Assembly (NCBI GenBank): GCA_914767715.1
Contig: OU612075.1
Location: 2,232,001-2,296,000 of the forward strand
Length of the DNA: 64,000 nt
Direction: 5' to 3'
Source of the DNA: Membranipora membranacea
Lineage: Eukaryota > Bryozoa > Gymnolaemata > Cheilostomatida > Membraniporidae
In this document: positions 9,501 to 19,738 of the stretch, piece by piece
Layout of the letters: each line of letters begins with the position of its first letter
Numbering within the stretch: the stretch's first letter is position 1
Notes under the pieces: model-generated
What the model was told of the DNA's origin: nothing
The model's input: only the letters and a program-made list of their open reading frames with translations
The model's database searches: none
Program-made: the position numbers and the translations under genes

Positions 9501-12333
9501 AGTTCTGATAGTTTAGTTCCTGCCTTCTCTTTGTACTCAGAGAGCTGTTCTTTACCTTGACCTCTTGACCTTCTTTGTTCATCCTCTAGTGCTGCATATT
9601 TGGCATTTATCTCCCTCAGCTACAATCACCAGAAATACTACTGCTGAGCAATTCAACATTTATATGGGCTTCGAACCTCCAACCGCAAACTTGGAGTATT
9701 CTAAAACCCAAACCCAGGATATTGGATAATGGTTGAAGGCTGTAAGCCTTCTAATATTTTAAATAAACTTCTACAGGCTGAACTCTGCTACCTGTGAGCC
9801 AGGGAGAAAGATTGCAGTAAACGGCCGTGTAATTTATATGATCCCAACACGAGTACATATCTGAGAACCCTCTACGGGGAAGGTTTGCAAGGAGTGGGAG
9901 TAATGCTTAAGAAAATGTCTGAAAATTGTGCATTCATTGATAGATTTAGGTTTTCTGACTCAAATGTTTTGATAGTTGAAGTGTAGAAAAGAATACCTGC
10001 TCATCTCTAGCCGCATGAAGAGTAGAGATTGATTGCTCTGTCTCGATGTCCCACCGACTCAAACTCAAAGTTGTCTCCTTGACGATGGCAGAAAACTCAT
10101 CAAACCGATCCTCTACTTCCTGTTTAAGTGGCTCCAGATACTGAGTGAACTCCTTCTCCAACTCAATCAGGGCCATCAGGTTGTGAGGTCTACCTGTGAA
10201 CGACAAACTTGTTGTTTCGATTTATTCATTTGTGGATCTCAGCTGTACTGCTGTAACTGATAAAATGACGGAAAAATCCAAGTCAATCTCGCGTCAGTAG
10301 GTTTCAACTTTCAGCAGGCCGTGAGTTGTTACATTCTTATGAACGTGCCAAGTCAAAGTATTAGAATAGGGATAGTCGACAATCTTTACATATCATGATG
10401 GTTACTTGGGCTTACCATTCTCACAGTTACCAGATGATGATATACAGAGAGGACACAGTATTTTCCAGCATGTTTTACATCCGATGGTAACAGGCTCTGA
10501 TTTGTGATGCTCACAGTAGCGCAGCTCTTCAGAGAGAGCGGACTCTTTGTAAGCCTTAATAGATATCATCCTATGACCTTCGTTAAGGACTTCATGCATC
10601 TAAAATTAAGTTGAAATAAAGATTAAATTTTCGCCCACAGCAAAATAGTTAGACTTAACTTGCATGAATCGATCCCTATCCCTGGTGTAAGCCATGGCTA
10701 CAAGAAGCGATTTTCATATCAATCTGTGGTCACTAGTGGTTGATCGGTGGATTGTGATGACTGATTAGTCGTGGTGATGGCTATATGGTGTGGTTGGTGA
10801 TGTTTTGTATTCCTAAACCACCAGATGTGTTTTCAATGCATAAGAAAATTGTTTTAATTTTTTATCAAAGTAGTGCCTTTGTCTTATCGATCACAGCCAC
10901 AAGTCGGAACCAGAGCGGTTATGTTGCCTCAGGTTTTTCCATACTAATGGCTGCATTGTCACACTGGTGTGACAAGTCATTGCATGTTTCTCCCTATTAT
11001 ATCACCGACAATAACTCACTGGAACCGGAACCGGAATCATTAAACAGGCCCGTAGTTCTAGGGGAGGCAGGGAGGCACTGCCTCCCCTAGAAAGCTAAAT
11101 ATAATGACCTAAAAACACTATAATTGAATAATCCATGTCAGAATATGCTCCACCGTGATTTACATTGCTTATTGTAAACCTTCAATTGCTTGGGGAGGAG
11201 CTTACAGCACCCCTCCTGGTGATGCTTCAGACTCGCCTCGGACTTTTGCCTCCCCTGCCAATTTTTCTAAACTACGGCCCTGGTCAACTCCACTGACCTC
11301 CTCATGCACAGCGCAGTATTTCCTTTTACATTCAGTACAGAATACTTTAGCTGTCTGACTCTGCACTCCTGCCTTCTTACAAGGATCACAGATAGAATCA
11401 TCTCCCACTAAAGCAGTTGGTAGCTCATCTATAGACAGCTTATACTGTGTTCTTGTAAAGTAGAAATCAACAAGGTGCATTATGGTAGCAGCACAAACAA
11501 GCTCTTAATGTAGATAAACTGTTTCATGTTCAGATAAACCTGTCCTACTCTGAGCAGACTATAATCTAATGATGGCAAAGTCTCGGTCCAGGTCTAGGTC
11601 TTGTGAGACTTGCCCCCTCGAGACAGACACTCTTGATAAATGTCGAGACTTGTTCATCATAAACAATGTTTTTGTCACAGTTCTTTTTCCACAGGTTTTT
11701 GTTTTTTTTAAACCGGAGAATCAAAAAGCCCTGGCCGATACCAATAAAGTAGCAGTTTTCAATTTTATCGGCATCGATATATGTCTCGGTCTGGTATCGG
11801 TCTCGAATTTTGTTGCTGTCTTGGTCTCGCCCTGTCTCGCCAAAATCTGACAATTCGCCATCACTACTATAAGCAGTCCCTAAGTATAAAAGCACTGACA
11901 GCAATATTTTCCCTATCTTCTGAGAATGCAAACTGTTTTATCAGCCATCATTTAACTTCCCACAATAGATAAGGTCAAACAATAATCATCAAGAGTCTGG
12001 GAATTTAGGTGGTTGCAACCTGAAAGAAAATTCTCTAACTCTCATTGTAGGGATTGGGCTTGCTAGGCTTCGATGTAGATTTACTCAGAATTGCATTCCA
12101 TGATTCAAGTTTTTTCAATGGATTCTCGATATCTCAATCATGAAGGCCACTACATGAACTTACTCGCATATGGAGCATTTGACAGACTTCCCGTCTCCTT
12201 TCTGATCCTCCAGACATTTGACACAGACTATATGCTGACATGGTAGACTCTTTGGGTTCAGTAAGTAGCCTTCTACCTCCAGGCAGGTACTACAGGATAT
12301 GACAACTCCATCTTCAGGCTGAGCAGAAGCCAT
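6515..12333 (-). CDS. TRIM-A1: RING/B-box/coiled-coil/beta-propeller protein
   Basis: Probable E3 ubiquitin ligase of the TRIM class. Eight exons, all with GT-AG borders, join into an open 622-codon frame: 12164-12333, 11298-11451, 10416-10599, 9997-10193, 9452-9619, 8715-8823, 7650-8393 and 6515-6657. Exon 1 gives a canonical C3HC4 RING (C14, C17, C32, H34, C37, C40, C53, C56). Exon 2 gives a B-box-1-like module (C78, C81, C95, C98, C103, H106). Exon 3 gives a second Cys/His module (C137, H140, C149, C152, C157, C160). Exons 4-6 (about 171-327) are charged and heptad-like, as expected of the coiled coil. Exons 7-8 (about 328-622) show repeated strand patterns such as KPHLYKVNLTSG, consistent with an NHL-type propeller. 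The start ATG is the only one ahead of the RING. The family acts in the cytoplasm; the target is unknown. The exon 7 donor (GTTAAC) is weak but shared with TRIM-A2. Confidence 0.85.
6815..7138. mobile_element. TIR element carrying a tRNA-Leu-like segment, intron 7 of TRIM-A1
   Basis: Imperfect terminal inverted repeats of about 35 bp start AATCACTGCATTTCCATG on the left and, on the opposite strand, AATCACCATGTTTCCATG on the right. Inside, 6950-7012 resembles the 3' half of a tRNA (perfect T arm around GGTTCAAGTCC) followed by a T-run that could end pol III transcription. Copies at 37182-37505 and from 63883 sit in the same intron, so it entered before the unit was duplicated. Confidence 0.55.
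7556..7606. repeat. (TA)n microsatellite
   Basis: Two runs of alternating TA separated by a short CACTATC stretch, 45 bp past the exon 7 donor region of TRIM-A1. The equivalent in unit 2 (37919-37963) differs in length. Confidence 0.85.
11045..11282. mobile_element. Short hAT-like inverted-repeat element (MITE), intron 2 of TRIM-A1
   Basis: Bounded by CAGGCCCGTAGTT and, inverted, CAGGGCCGTAGTT. The left end contains a perfect hairpin (arms 11056-11070 and 11078-11092, 15 bp, GC-rich). The right end stops about 15 bases from the exon 2 donor of TRIM-A1. The TRIM-B genes lack it. An identical-length copy lies at 41347-41584. No clear target-site duplication is left, so assignment to hAT is tentative. 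Confidence 0.5.
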
Positions 12334-13782
12334 CTTCTGAATTTTCTCTTTCTAATGGCTGAACAAAACAGTTGTCCTTGTCAGATCATGCAAAAACTCA
12401 GGAGCAGGACATATTTCCGAACATCTCCACAAGCGTCAAAGCATAATTTTGACTGATGATAGAGTAAAGAAGCAACTAGAATCTGAACCATTTCCCAATA
12501 CTTTGATTAAACAGCAATCAATCCTAGGAAGAGGGCAAGGACTTACATTGAAGTGTAGTGAATCCTTCCAATTATCAGGAGTATGAACTCCTATGTCTCT
12601 CTATCTTCCAAACACAAATGGACTTCTAAATAAGCTTGACCAACTGCTGCAATCAGCTCCTTCTCAATATTTAGCAGCAGTTCCAAATGTCCTATGAATG
12701 TTTTTGACTATCTTGGATGATGTATGCTAGCAACAGCCTAATTCAACCAGGAAGCTTTGTCAACTAACCTCAAAATAAATTGATTGATTGATAGCCCTGT
12801 AATTACTTTTAATGTAGAACGAAACTGCACTGCTTGCCAGTATGTGCGTCTTATTTCTATGGGAAAACCAATGAGTCATCATGAACAGGTTTGATAATAT
12901 GAGGTTGATAATAAGGTGCTCGATCGAAGCGTCTTCATAATTTGCTAGTTGGAGTAAAGCAAATTTGCGAAACCAAATAATGCTGGATGTACTTACAAGT
13001 CCTACATATTTTCATACTTGTCATACTGATGCTGCGGTGCAAAAAGACTGGACTATTAGTTCCAATCTGTAAGCGATGGAGATAGTAAATTTGCTTCATG
13101 TAGGCTTGCATTGCACATTATATAAGTGAGCAGTGCAATAAAAACTAAGCTACCAAATTACCAGTTCCGCCTAACCATGATCGATCTGTTTTGAAGACAA
13201 GCTTTGCTACTTAACCTTCAATTCAGAAGTACCTTGATGAACACCGGCCTTCCTGACAGCTAATTGTGAAGGGGTCTTAGTTTAAACTGTTTTGTATTCT
13301 TTTATAGTGGTTTATGGTTAAAACTTACAGTTACTTTTTTTTTATTTATCACTAATTTCAACATGAACTGACCTGAACTTTAATGATTGAGTTTTTGGGG
13401 GGATGGTCAAACAAATGAATGGACAAGTTTGTGCATTGTGAGTCTGCAACAACCAAATTACAAAAAAGTTAATACATATGTACAACAGGAAGTGAACAAG
13501 GAATTCAGTAACTTGCTCGTTTCTCGAGTGAGGAAGGGTCGGTAGTAAAGCCAGCCTTGACAAGCGGCTACAGTAAAACCAAGAACCATGGCCGCGTGAC
13601 AAGGATAAAGTAAAGCAGTTCAAATAATAGTTGAGATATTATAAGTTTTATTGAATCAAAATTGGAAAAAAAACTGTTTTTTACAAAACATTGAAGAAAT
13701 TAATTGGATCATCTCTTTGTTGCATAAAACTTATGACTCAGTAGCAATCACCAGATGATGTCAGATTCCTTTGCGATGGAGT
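12334..13782. other. Region between TRIM-A1 start and GY2 end
   Basis: Holds the presumed TRIM-A1 promoter/5' leader (no TATA box recognised), the dispersed repeat at about 12869-13090, and the 3' flank of GY2 with a minus-strand AATAAA at 13647-13652. Conserved at 42636-44083. The 93-codon minus-strand frame at 13342-13623 lies inside GY2 3' flank and has no recognisable domain. Confidence 0.5.
12869..13090. repeat. Dispersed repeat shared with the GY1 insertion
   Basis: About 220 bp alignable with 4299-4469 and 43170-43390. It starts near AATGAGTCATCAT and ends near GATAGTAAAT. No inverted ends and no frame are visible, so its class is unknown. Confidence 0.5.
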
Positions 13783-14635
13783 TTAATAAAGTCCATCTGA
13801 AAAAGAAACAGAATGAAATAACTCAGATTCTCTTGCCATAATGTTAATTTCATTTGTTGGCGGCTTTTTATTGCATAAATAACTAGGCAGAGGACATTCA
13901 AATAAAAGCTGCAGTTACTAAATGCAAATGAGATGCAAGCTCTGGATAATTGTCATAAGAAGTTGTAATACTCCAGGCAGATATACTTACAGCTCTTGCG
14001 GTTATATCCGTATCCAGTGGCACGGTGTCCATATCCGTATCCGGTAGCGCGACGTCCATATCCGTATCCGCGGTTGTAAGCTGGGACGGTACTGGTGACC
14101 TCGTAGGAGTGGCTGGCAGACTTGTTTTGACCGTACTTGTTGGTGTACTCAACGCTGTAGCTTCCGCTGGCTACGACCTTCTTGGCTGGGTAAGCTACAC
14201 GACGTCCGTATCTGTATCCGCAGTTGTATCCGTTGTATCCACGGTTGTAGAGTCCGTATCCCTTGTTGTATCCGTTGTTGTATCCGTATCCACGGTTGTA
14301 AACTCCGTAGGCAGACTTGGCGACCTCGTAGGAGACGCTGCTGGAGCTGCTGTCGTAACTGTAACATAAAACCAGTGTAGTCTTTTACCAAACTGAATTG
14401 TCATCCCTCAATCAACTTAAATTGTCGCAATACGCGGTCAGCCTAATAGTTTTCAAAAACATATAGAGTCAAATGCATTATCTTTCTTCATAAATTTGTA
14501 TGTCTTGTTTTTATTAAAATAATAATAATGATAATAATAACAATACCTTGTTTAATAGAAATCTTTTTTGAGAGTAAAGTAGACTGACTCGGCAGCGATG
14601 GCAATGATGGCGGCGAGCGCGATGACACACTTCAT
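13783..14635 (-). CDS. GY2: Gly/Tyr-rich secreted protein
   Basis: Intact three-coding-exon gene, 142 residues. Exon 1 (14589-14635) encodes a 15-residue hydrophobic signal peptide beginning MKCVIALAAII; its donor GTCAGT is displaced by six bases relative to the other copies, shortening the leader and giving Asp in place of Gly at the junction. Exon 2 (13991-14358) encodes a Ser-rich head, GYGYNNGYNKGYGLYNR-type repeats, a conserved Lys/Val core containing SYSVEYTNKYG and SHSYEVT, then a second GYGYGRR repeat block. Exon 3 (13783-13796) adds YGLY and stop. The mature protein is basic and tyrosine-rich with one Cys (in NCGY). Known Gly/Tyr-rich secreted proteins form shells, eggshells, cuticles or adhesives; a structural role here is inference. 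A 5' non-coding exon and TATA box lie upstream (14917-15000). Confidence 0.85.
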
Positions 14636-14999
14636 GATCGGGACTGAAAAAAGGCAAGGTAAATTAAAAGAAAATGTTGTTGTTATCATTCATAATCTTG
14701 AGAATATCAATTTTAAAAATGGAAAAGCAGATTGAAAAGATTCCTATTTAAATTTTTCTTTCTGTTATAAGTTAGCATGCATATGTTAATCGATGTAATG
14801 AGTTCCACAGCTGTATATATTTATAAGTTTTATCGATCAACACTTTATTTTCTAACACATGTGTATTTTTCAACACAATATCTTACAGGTTGTAGTTGTG
14901 TTCTAGGTCTACTTACTCGGTTTGAGGTGATCGATGGATCTGGTTCTCTGCAGGTTTAAGTCAGGAATGATTTTCTCTCGCTCTCCTCATCCCTTTATA
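14636..14999 (-). promoter_or_regulatory. GY2 promoter, leader exon and 5' intron
   Basis: On the minus strand a TATA box TATAAA lies at 14999-14994. A leader exon follows, ending at 14917 before donor GTAAGT. The intron runs to acceptor TTTCAG (AG at 14644-14645), and eight leader bases then precede the ATG. The TATA box, the following AGGAGAGC block and the leader are shared with the promoters at 45193 and, less well, 58826. Confidence 0.7.
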
Positions 15000-15000
15000 C

Positions 15001-17668
15001 TGGAGCAGCTGTTATTATCACCTCGACAACAAGTTCATTACCCTGACAACAACTTGTTCGGCATTAAAACTGTTAATGGAAAAAAAAACATCGATATTTA
15101 TTCGGGCATCACTGGTATTATTTGGTTATTATCATAACCTTAATGCTGCTACTGGACAAAATACCTCGTCATCCCACCAGTGTCATAATTGTGCATCCTG
15201 TAATCTGCAAGATTATGATGTATTGGTGAGATGGTTGTATATCCTCTTGAATCATATCATGCTGTGATTCACTGGAGGGGATCATAATAAAACACTCCAG
15301 TTCAAGTTTAGCAGAAAATGATGGGGGTACTTTGTTAGTCAATCTCAAAAGCCAGGGACCTTACACTATAAGTCAGGTAAGATCTTAGCCATTCAACACA
15401 CCCAACATACTTGCCAAGTGATTCAAATTCAAAAGTGGGAGATTTAAATTTACAGCGATACTGCACTGCATTGTGGTGCTTCGAGAGTGCGAAGCACCCG
15501 GGTTGTCCACCTGGGGTTTAGGGGCGGTTCAAACCCCCAACAGGATCCGGGGCATAGCCTCGTCTGATGATGCTCTGAGAGCGTTTCTAGCCACTAGAAA
15601 TGGCTAAAAGGCTAAAACATATATTTGACCCCAAATAATTTCAAACAGATACACTTTAAACACTTACCATCAACACATGGGCCCCTGGGACTTACATGCC
15701 CTTACTTTACCAATGTCCAGAATCAGCCACTCCATTGACTATATTAGTCTGAATTTTGATGAAACAGGTAAATTTCTTAACATTATTGAATAGCACAATT
15801 CCTTTTAATTTTATGTGCTAAGACCTTACCTTAGGTCAGGTGGCTAGATTTACCAATAAGATTTCAAGGGTGCATGTGCTTTGTACACTTTGAGTTTGTC
15901 TCTGTTTATCATTGGCTGGCTTTTTTTACCGATAAAGTCGATGATCACGCTGTGCTTGTCTCAGTCATATTAATTAGCACCCTTTATCTCTAACTAGCTA
16001 GATAACAGTAGGTTGTTCAAGAAAAATCGACCATCTTTCTAAAGATGTATAGTTTTTTATTAGGGTGCATCAGCTTCATTGAGAACAGACACTTTCAACA
16101 TTTACATGCTAGTAGTGTGGAACTTGTTACAAACTTCGCTCATAGGACACAGTCATGTAATATTGGTAAGCGACAGTTTATCGCACGCTTCTCCAATGAT
16201 ATAAAGTACCGCGATTTCTTGCGTAGCGGATGGGTAGTAACGGAAATCAACATTTATTTAGATCTGGATCATTATTCCCTAAGAGCATGTTTTTAGGCAG
16301 CTGCTTGTTAATGTACATAAAAGCCTCTGCAGCTTTTTTACCGCAATTTTTCTGAGCTCTCTTTGTTTTTTAGTCATAGTGATACACTCTAAATGGTGCA
16401 CTTTGGGGTGTACACTAACAACTAGTTAATGGCAGATGCTCAATTCATATAAATATACAACTCACCGAATTACACTATTCTACCTCTGAATCGACAACCA
16501 TCAAAGTAATTTAATCCTGATCGACCTGTCCTGTTACGGTGATATCGAACCTAGAGATAGACAAAAACATGGGTGAGAGACAACGTCATGATAGAAAACA
16601 TATACAAATATAAACAGAACAAGATATTAACTCGCAAGCACAATCACGCAATCATGTTGTTGTTGTTTGTTGTTGTTGTTTGTTGCTGTTTTTGTTGTTA
16701 TTTTCTGGTGGTTTTCTGGTGTTTTATAATACTATCTAATACTGAATATGTGGCTAGATATCTGGGTCCTGCTGCCACATATTTCAGCTCCAATTAATAT
16801 TTTTTGTTGTGCTCAGTTCTCTCGGTGGATCAAGAGTCCCTGAGCTAAGCTCTTTACTTGCTATTAATACCTCACTCACTCTCCCTAATCATCCATGTTC
16901 ATTCATTTAGGGCTTCTCATTCATACTGTTTAACATATTTGTGATACTTTGTAGTTGTCTTCTCTTGTACATGAGAAGGCAACTAGCAAATGTAATACAT
17001 AAAATTCCTCATACTCACAATCTCTACTAGGATTCACATTACGCGTAACCACATTCATCTAAACTCGTTCACAACAATAGGCTTAAGCAGTATAAAAAGC
17101 ACCTTTCATTGTCCAATCCAATGTTGTTGATATTTCCATTCAATTCTACACTATCGATTAAGCAAGCACCTGAATGATAAAAGCTGATCAAATGTCCTTT
17201 TAAGAGAAGGCGCATAAACTTGCAAGCAGCGCAGTTTCGTTTTCTATTCATTAACCAATCGCTTTTACTTAGGTTAGTTGTGCAGAGCTCTTTTGGCAAC
17301 CAATTTTCAGATATTATTAATCCAATCAGGGATATTTTTTAACTTTAAAGCCAGTGAAGGACAGTTACTCAAGTTACCTTGAATCCATCTGACACTCTTT
17401 AACTGTTGGGAAAAGAAGTGAGAGGAAGGAAAGTTCTGAAGGTCATTGAAAGTTTCAATTCTCCGTAAGTCTCTGCCTTCTTCATCTCAGAAACCTTGCA
17501 ATGCAGTGGCTAGGAATCCTGAGTATCAAACTTGCTCAGAGGGAGGGTTAAGGGCACCACTAACTGCTTAGTTTAGGCAGTTGTGGTGCTACACTATCCT
17601 TTTGTGATGATATTAGAGGGGCACTAAATTCCACCCCTAGTGAATAAGATTGATATGAGTAGACCCTA
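15001..17668. other. Intergenic region between divergent GY2 and TRIM-B1
   Basis: Colinear with 49553-52005. It contains a (GTT)n-like tract (about 16655-16707) and the empty site (15165) of the 4.2-kb element present in unit 2. An 83-codon frame at 16045-16296 (copy at 50426-50677) changes mainly at amino-acid-altering positions and lacks any known domain, so I do not call it a gene. Confidence 0.5.
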
Positions 17669-18095
17669 TGTGGGGAATTTCAGTCTTTGACTGTTATATA
17701 TATTAAGCACTGAGGACACATTCTATTCATACATTCTAATCATACATTCTATTCCTACACATGTTTTGTCTGTTATAATAATCATTTATTATATGCTACT
17801 TGACACTTCATGTTTGCTAGCGGGACGAGACTAAACGCACTGATTATTTTTACTGATATATACATTAAATCTTTGTAACTCTGTTAGTTTTAGTAAGATA
17901 GTTAGTACACAATAAAATCATAGTATAGTTGATCAACAACACATTTTTATGCCTGGCTGGTAGCCTTGATTTAAACTGACTTTTCGACTGGCAGGTTGCC
18001 GTTAAGCCTTACACGTTCATCAGAACAAGTTGGAGATCGGGAATAATTATGCCACGCCCATGCTGGCTATCCTGACAAGATAGAATTTCCCGACA
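17669..18095. mobile_element. Solo-LTR-like element, unit 1 only
   Basis: 427 bp starting TGTGGGGAATTTC and ending GAATTTCCCGACA, which are imperfect inverted ends of TG...CA type. It is flanked by the 4-bp direct repeat CCTA (17665-17668 and 18096-18099). Unit 2 has the uninterrupted site with one CCTA (about 52003-52008). An AATAAA motif lies inside. Size, ends and 4-bp duplication fit a solo long terminal repeat left by recombination of an LTR retrotransposon; a small TIR transposon is the alternative. Confidence 0.65.
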
Positions 18096-19667
18096 CCTAG
18101 ATCAAGGATGATCCAATTTTTGCCTGCATTCAGGTTTTGAGCCGCCGCCGGCTCATCATCAGAATGGGAATGACCAAACTGCAGGCTAATTGTATCATAC
18201 TCGACCTAAGAAGACCCTGTAAAATGCAAGGTTTTTTTCAAATGTCAATGTCTAATAATCTTAATTGATTTAATTGTGAAGCATTACTCTCAGGTGTTTT
18301 TTTGAGTTGATTGTTCTATACCAAATAAAGCAAATAAAGCCTTGTTTTATAGTCAGAGACAGGGATGGCGTACACCGCTCAGGCTAACAGGGGAGATGTC
18401 ATATCATGTTGAACTTGTCTTGAGGTGGAAGGTTTTGTCTTATTGAATCCAAAGCGTCTACCGTGTCAGCATATAGTCTGTGTTAGATGTCTAGAGGCGC
18501 AGAAGAAAGATGGAAAGATTATCAAGTGCTCCATATGCAAGTAAGTTCAAGTGATGACCTTTGCAATAACCCAATGTTTACATCAAGGTTCACTTTTGCA
18601 GGCTTATATACCTGTATTCACACTCCCTGCTGAATTTAGAAGCCAAGAGGAGGTTATACTCCGTTTGCTTTTAGTTCCCCCACTTTATGACCTTTATTCC
18701 TGACGACCCATAACTTCGGGGGTCGCATACTATGGTCCTGTTACTCAAGACCAGCCTTATCTCAGTGGCCGCAAAATTGTCTTAGAACCTATGTTGTCAT
18801 ACTACAGATACTGCATACTGAAATAATTCAGCTGACTCCCATTGCAGCTGTCTGAGAACTTAGACTAACCTAGCCAATGTGTTGGCTCAGTTTAGCCAAT
18901 ACATTGACTAAGTTGGCTAGGTTTAAATTACCCCCTTTCAATTTGTTTGCTCTGTTACATACTGGTCAGGAGCATTCCTCCACATAAAAGCGAAGAGTTA
19001 CAAAATTTGGACCAAATTTATAGGATCATTTCCATTAAATCTTTTATTACTGTACTTTATAAGAAAACAGTATGAGATGACTATAGATGAGCTGCCGTCT
19101 GCTCAAGCGCAATGTGATTATTTCTGTGATCCTTGTATGAAAAAAGGAGTGCAGATTAAGACAGCTAAAGTATTCTGTACTGCATGTAAGAGGAAGTACT
19201 GCGCTGTGCATGAGGAGGTTTGTAATGGAGATAACCGCTGGTTCAAGAATAAAGGAATTTTGTCATGGGTGTGATTGTGACAGGCCTTACTGCAGTTTTC
19301 TCAAGTAAAATGGTCAAGTATTCTAGTGGGTTGTTGGGGTAAAGGTCTCCTAGATGCCGTGTTCGGTCCACTTCAAAGTAATAAATCTAAATTTGGATTA
19401 AGCTGATATATCCAACAGCCTATGTTCAAAGAATGTTGAGTTGTCATCTCATTTTTAGCGAGAAGACAATTCTTTAACAACAATGGGAACAGAGCTTCAT
19501 CATTGGTTTATGAAAATGACAAAAACTGTAACTGTACCCATCACTGGGCTATAAGATAAGGAATTAAAGTGTGCCACCATTAAAAAGTGGTGTTTTTTAT
19601 CACATAGTCAACTCCCAGGTATGGAAACTCCATCAGATACCTTAACTGTGATATCGCCTCCGAACCT

Positions 19668-19738
19668 AGCCTGTCTTGACAAGTTCTGTTGGGTGGGTGT
19701 TCTCCCCCCTTTTTCAACAAAGCTTGTCGAGACAGGCT
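19668..19738. repeat. Hairpin in TRIM-B1 intron 2
   Basis: Arms 19668-19683 (AGCCTGTCTTGACAAG) and 19723-19738 pair with one mismatch around a 39-base loop. The same hairpin occurs at 2921-2991, 31394-31464 and 53600-53670 with perfect arms, always ahead of TRIM-B exon 3 sequence or its remnant. Confidence 0.7.

Noticed and set aside
11566-11931. 121-codon minus-strand frame in TRIM-A1 intron 2 (also 41861-42233)
   Set aside because: The corresponding frames in the two units have different lengths and sequences because of frameshifts. It lies between confirmed exons and contains repeated TCTCG tracts.
13342-13623. 93-codon minus-strand frame, repeated at 43643-43924
   Set aside because: Lies in the 3' flank of GY2/GY6 and contains the GY 3' region; near identity follows from duplication, and no domain is recognisable.
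16045-16296. 83-codon open frame, also at 50426-50677
   Set aside because: Of the eight or so differences between the copies most change the amino acid, as expected without selection. No domain, and its persistence is explained by recent duplication.
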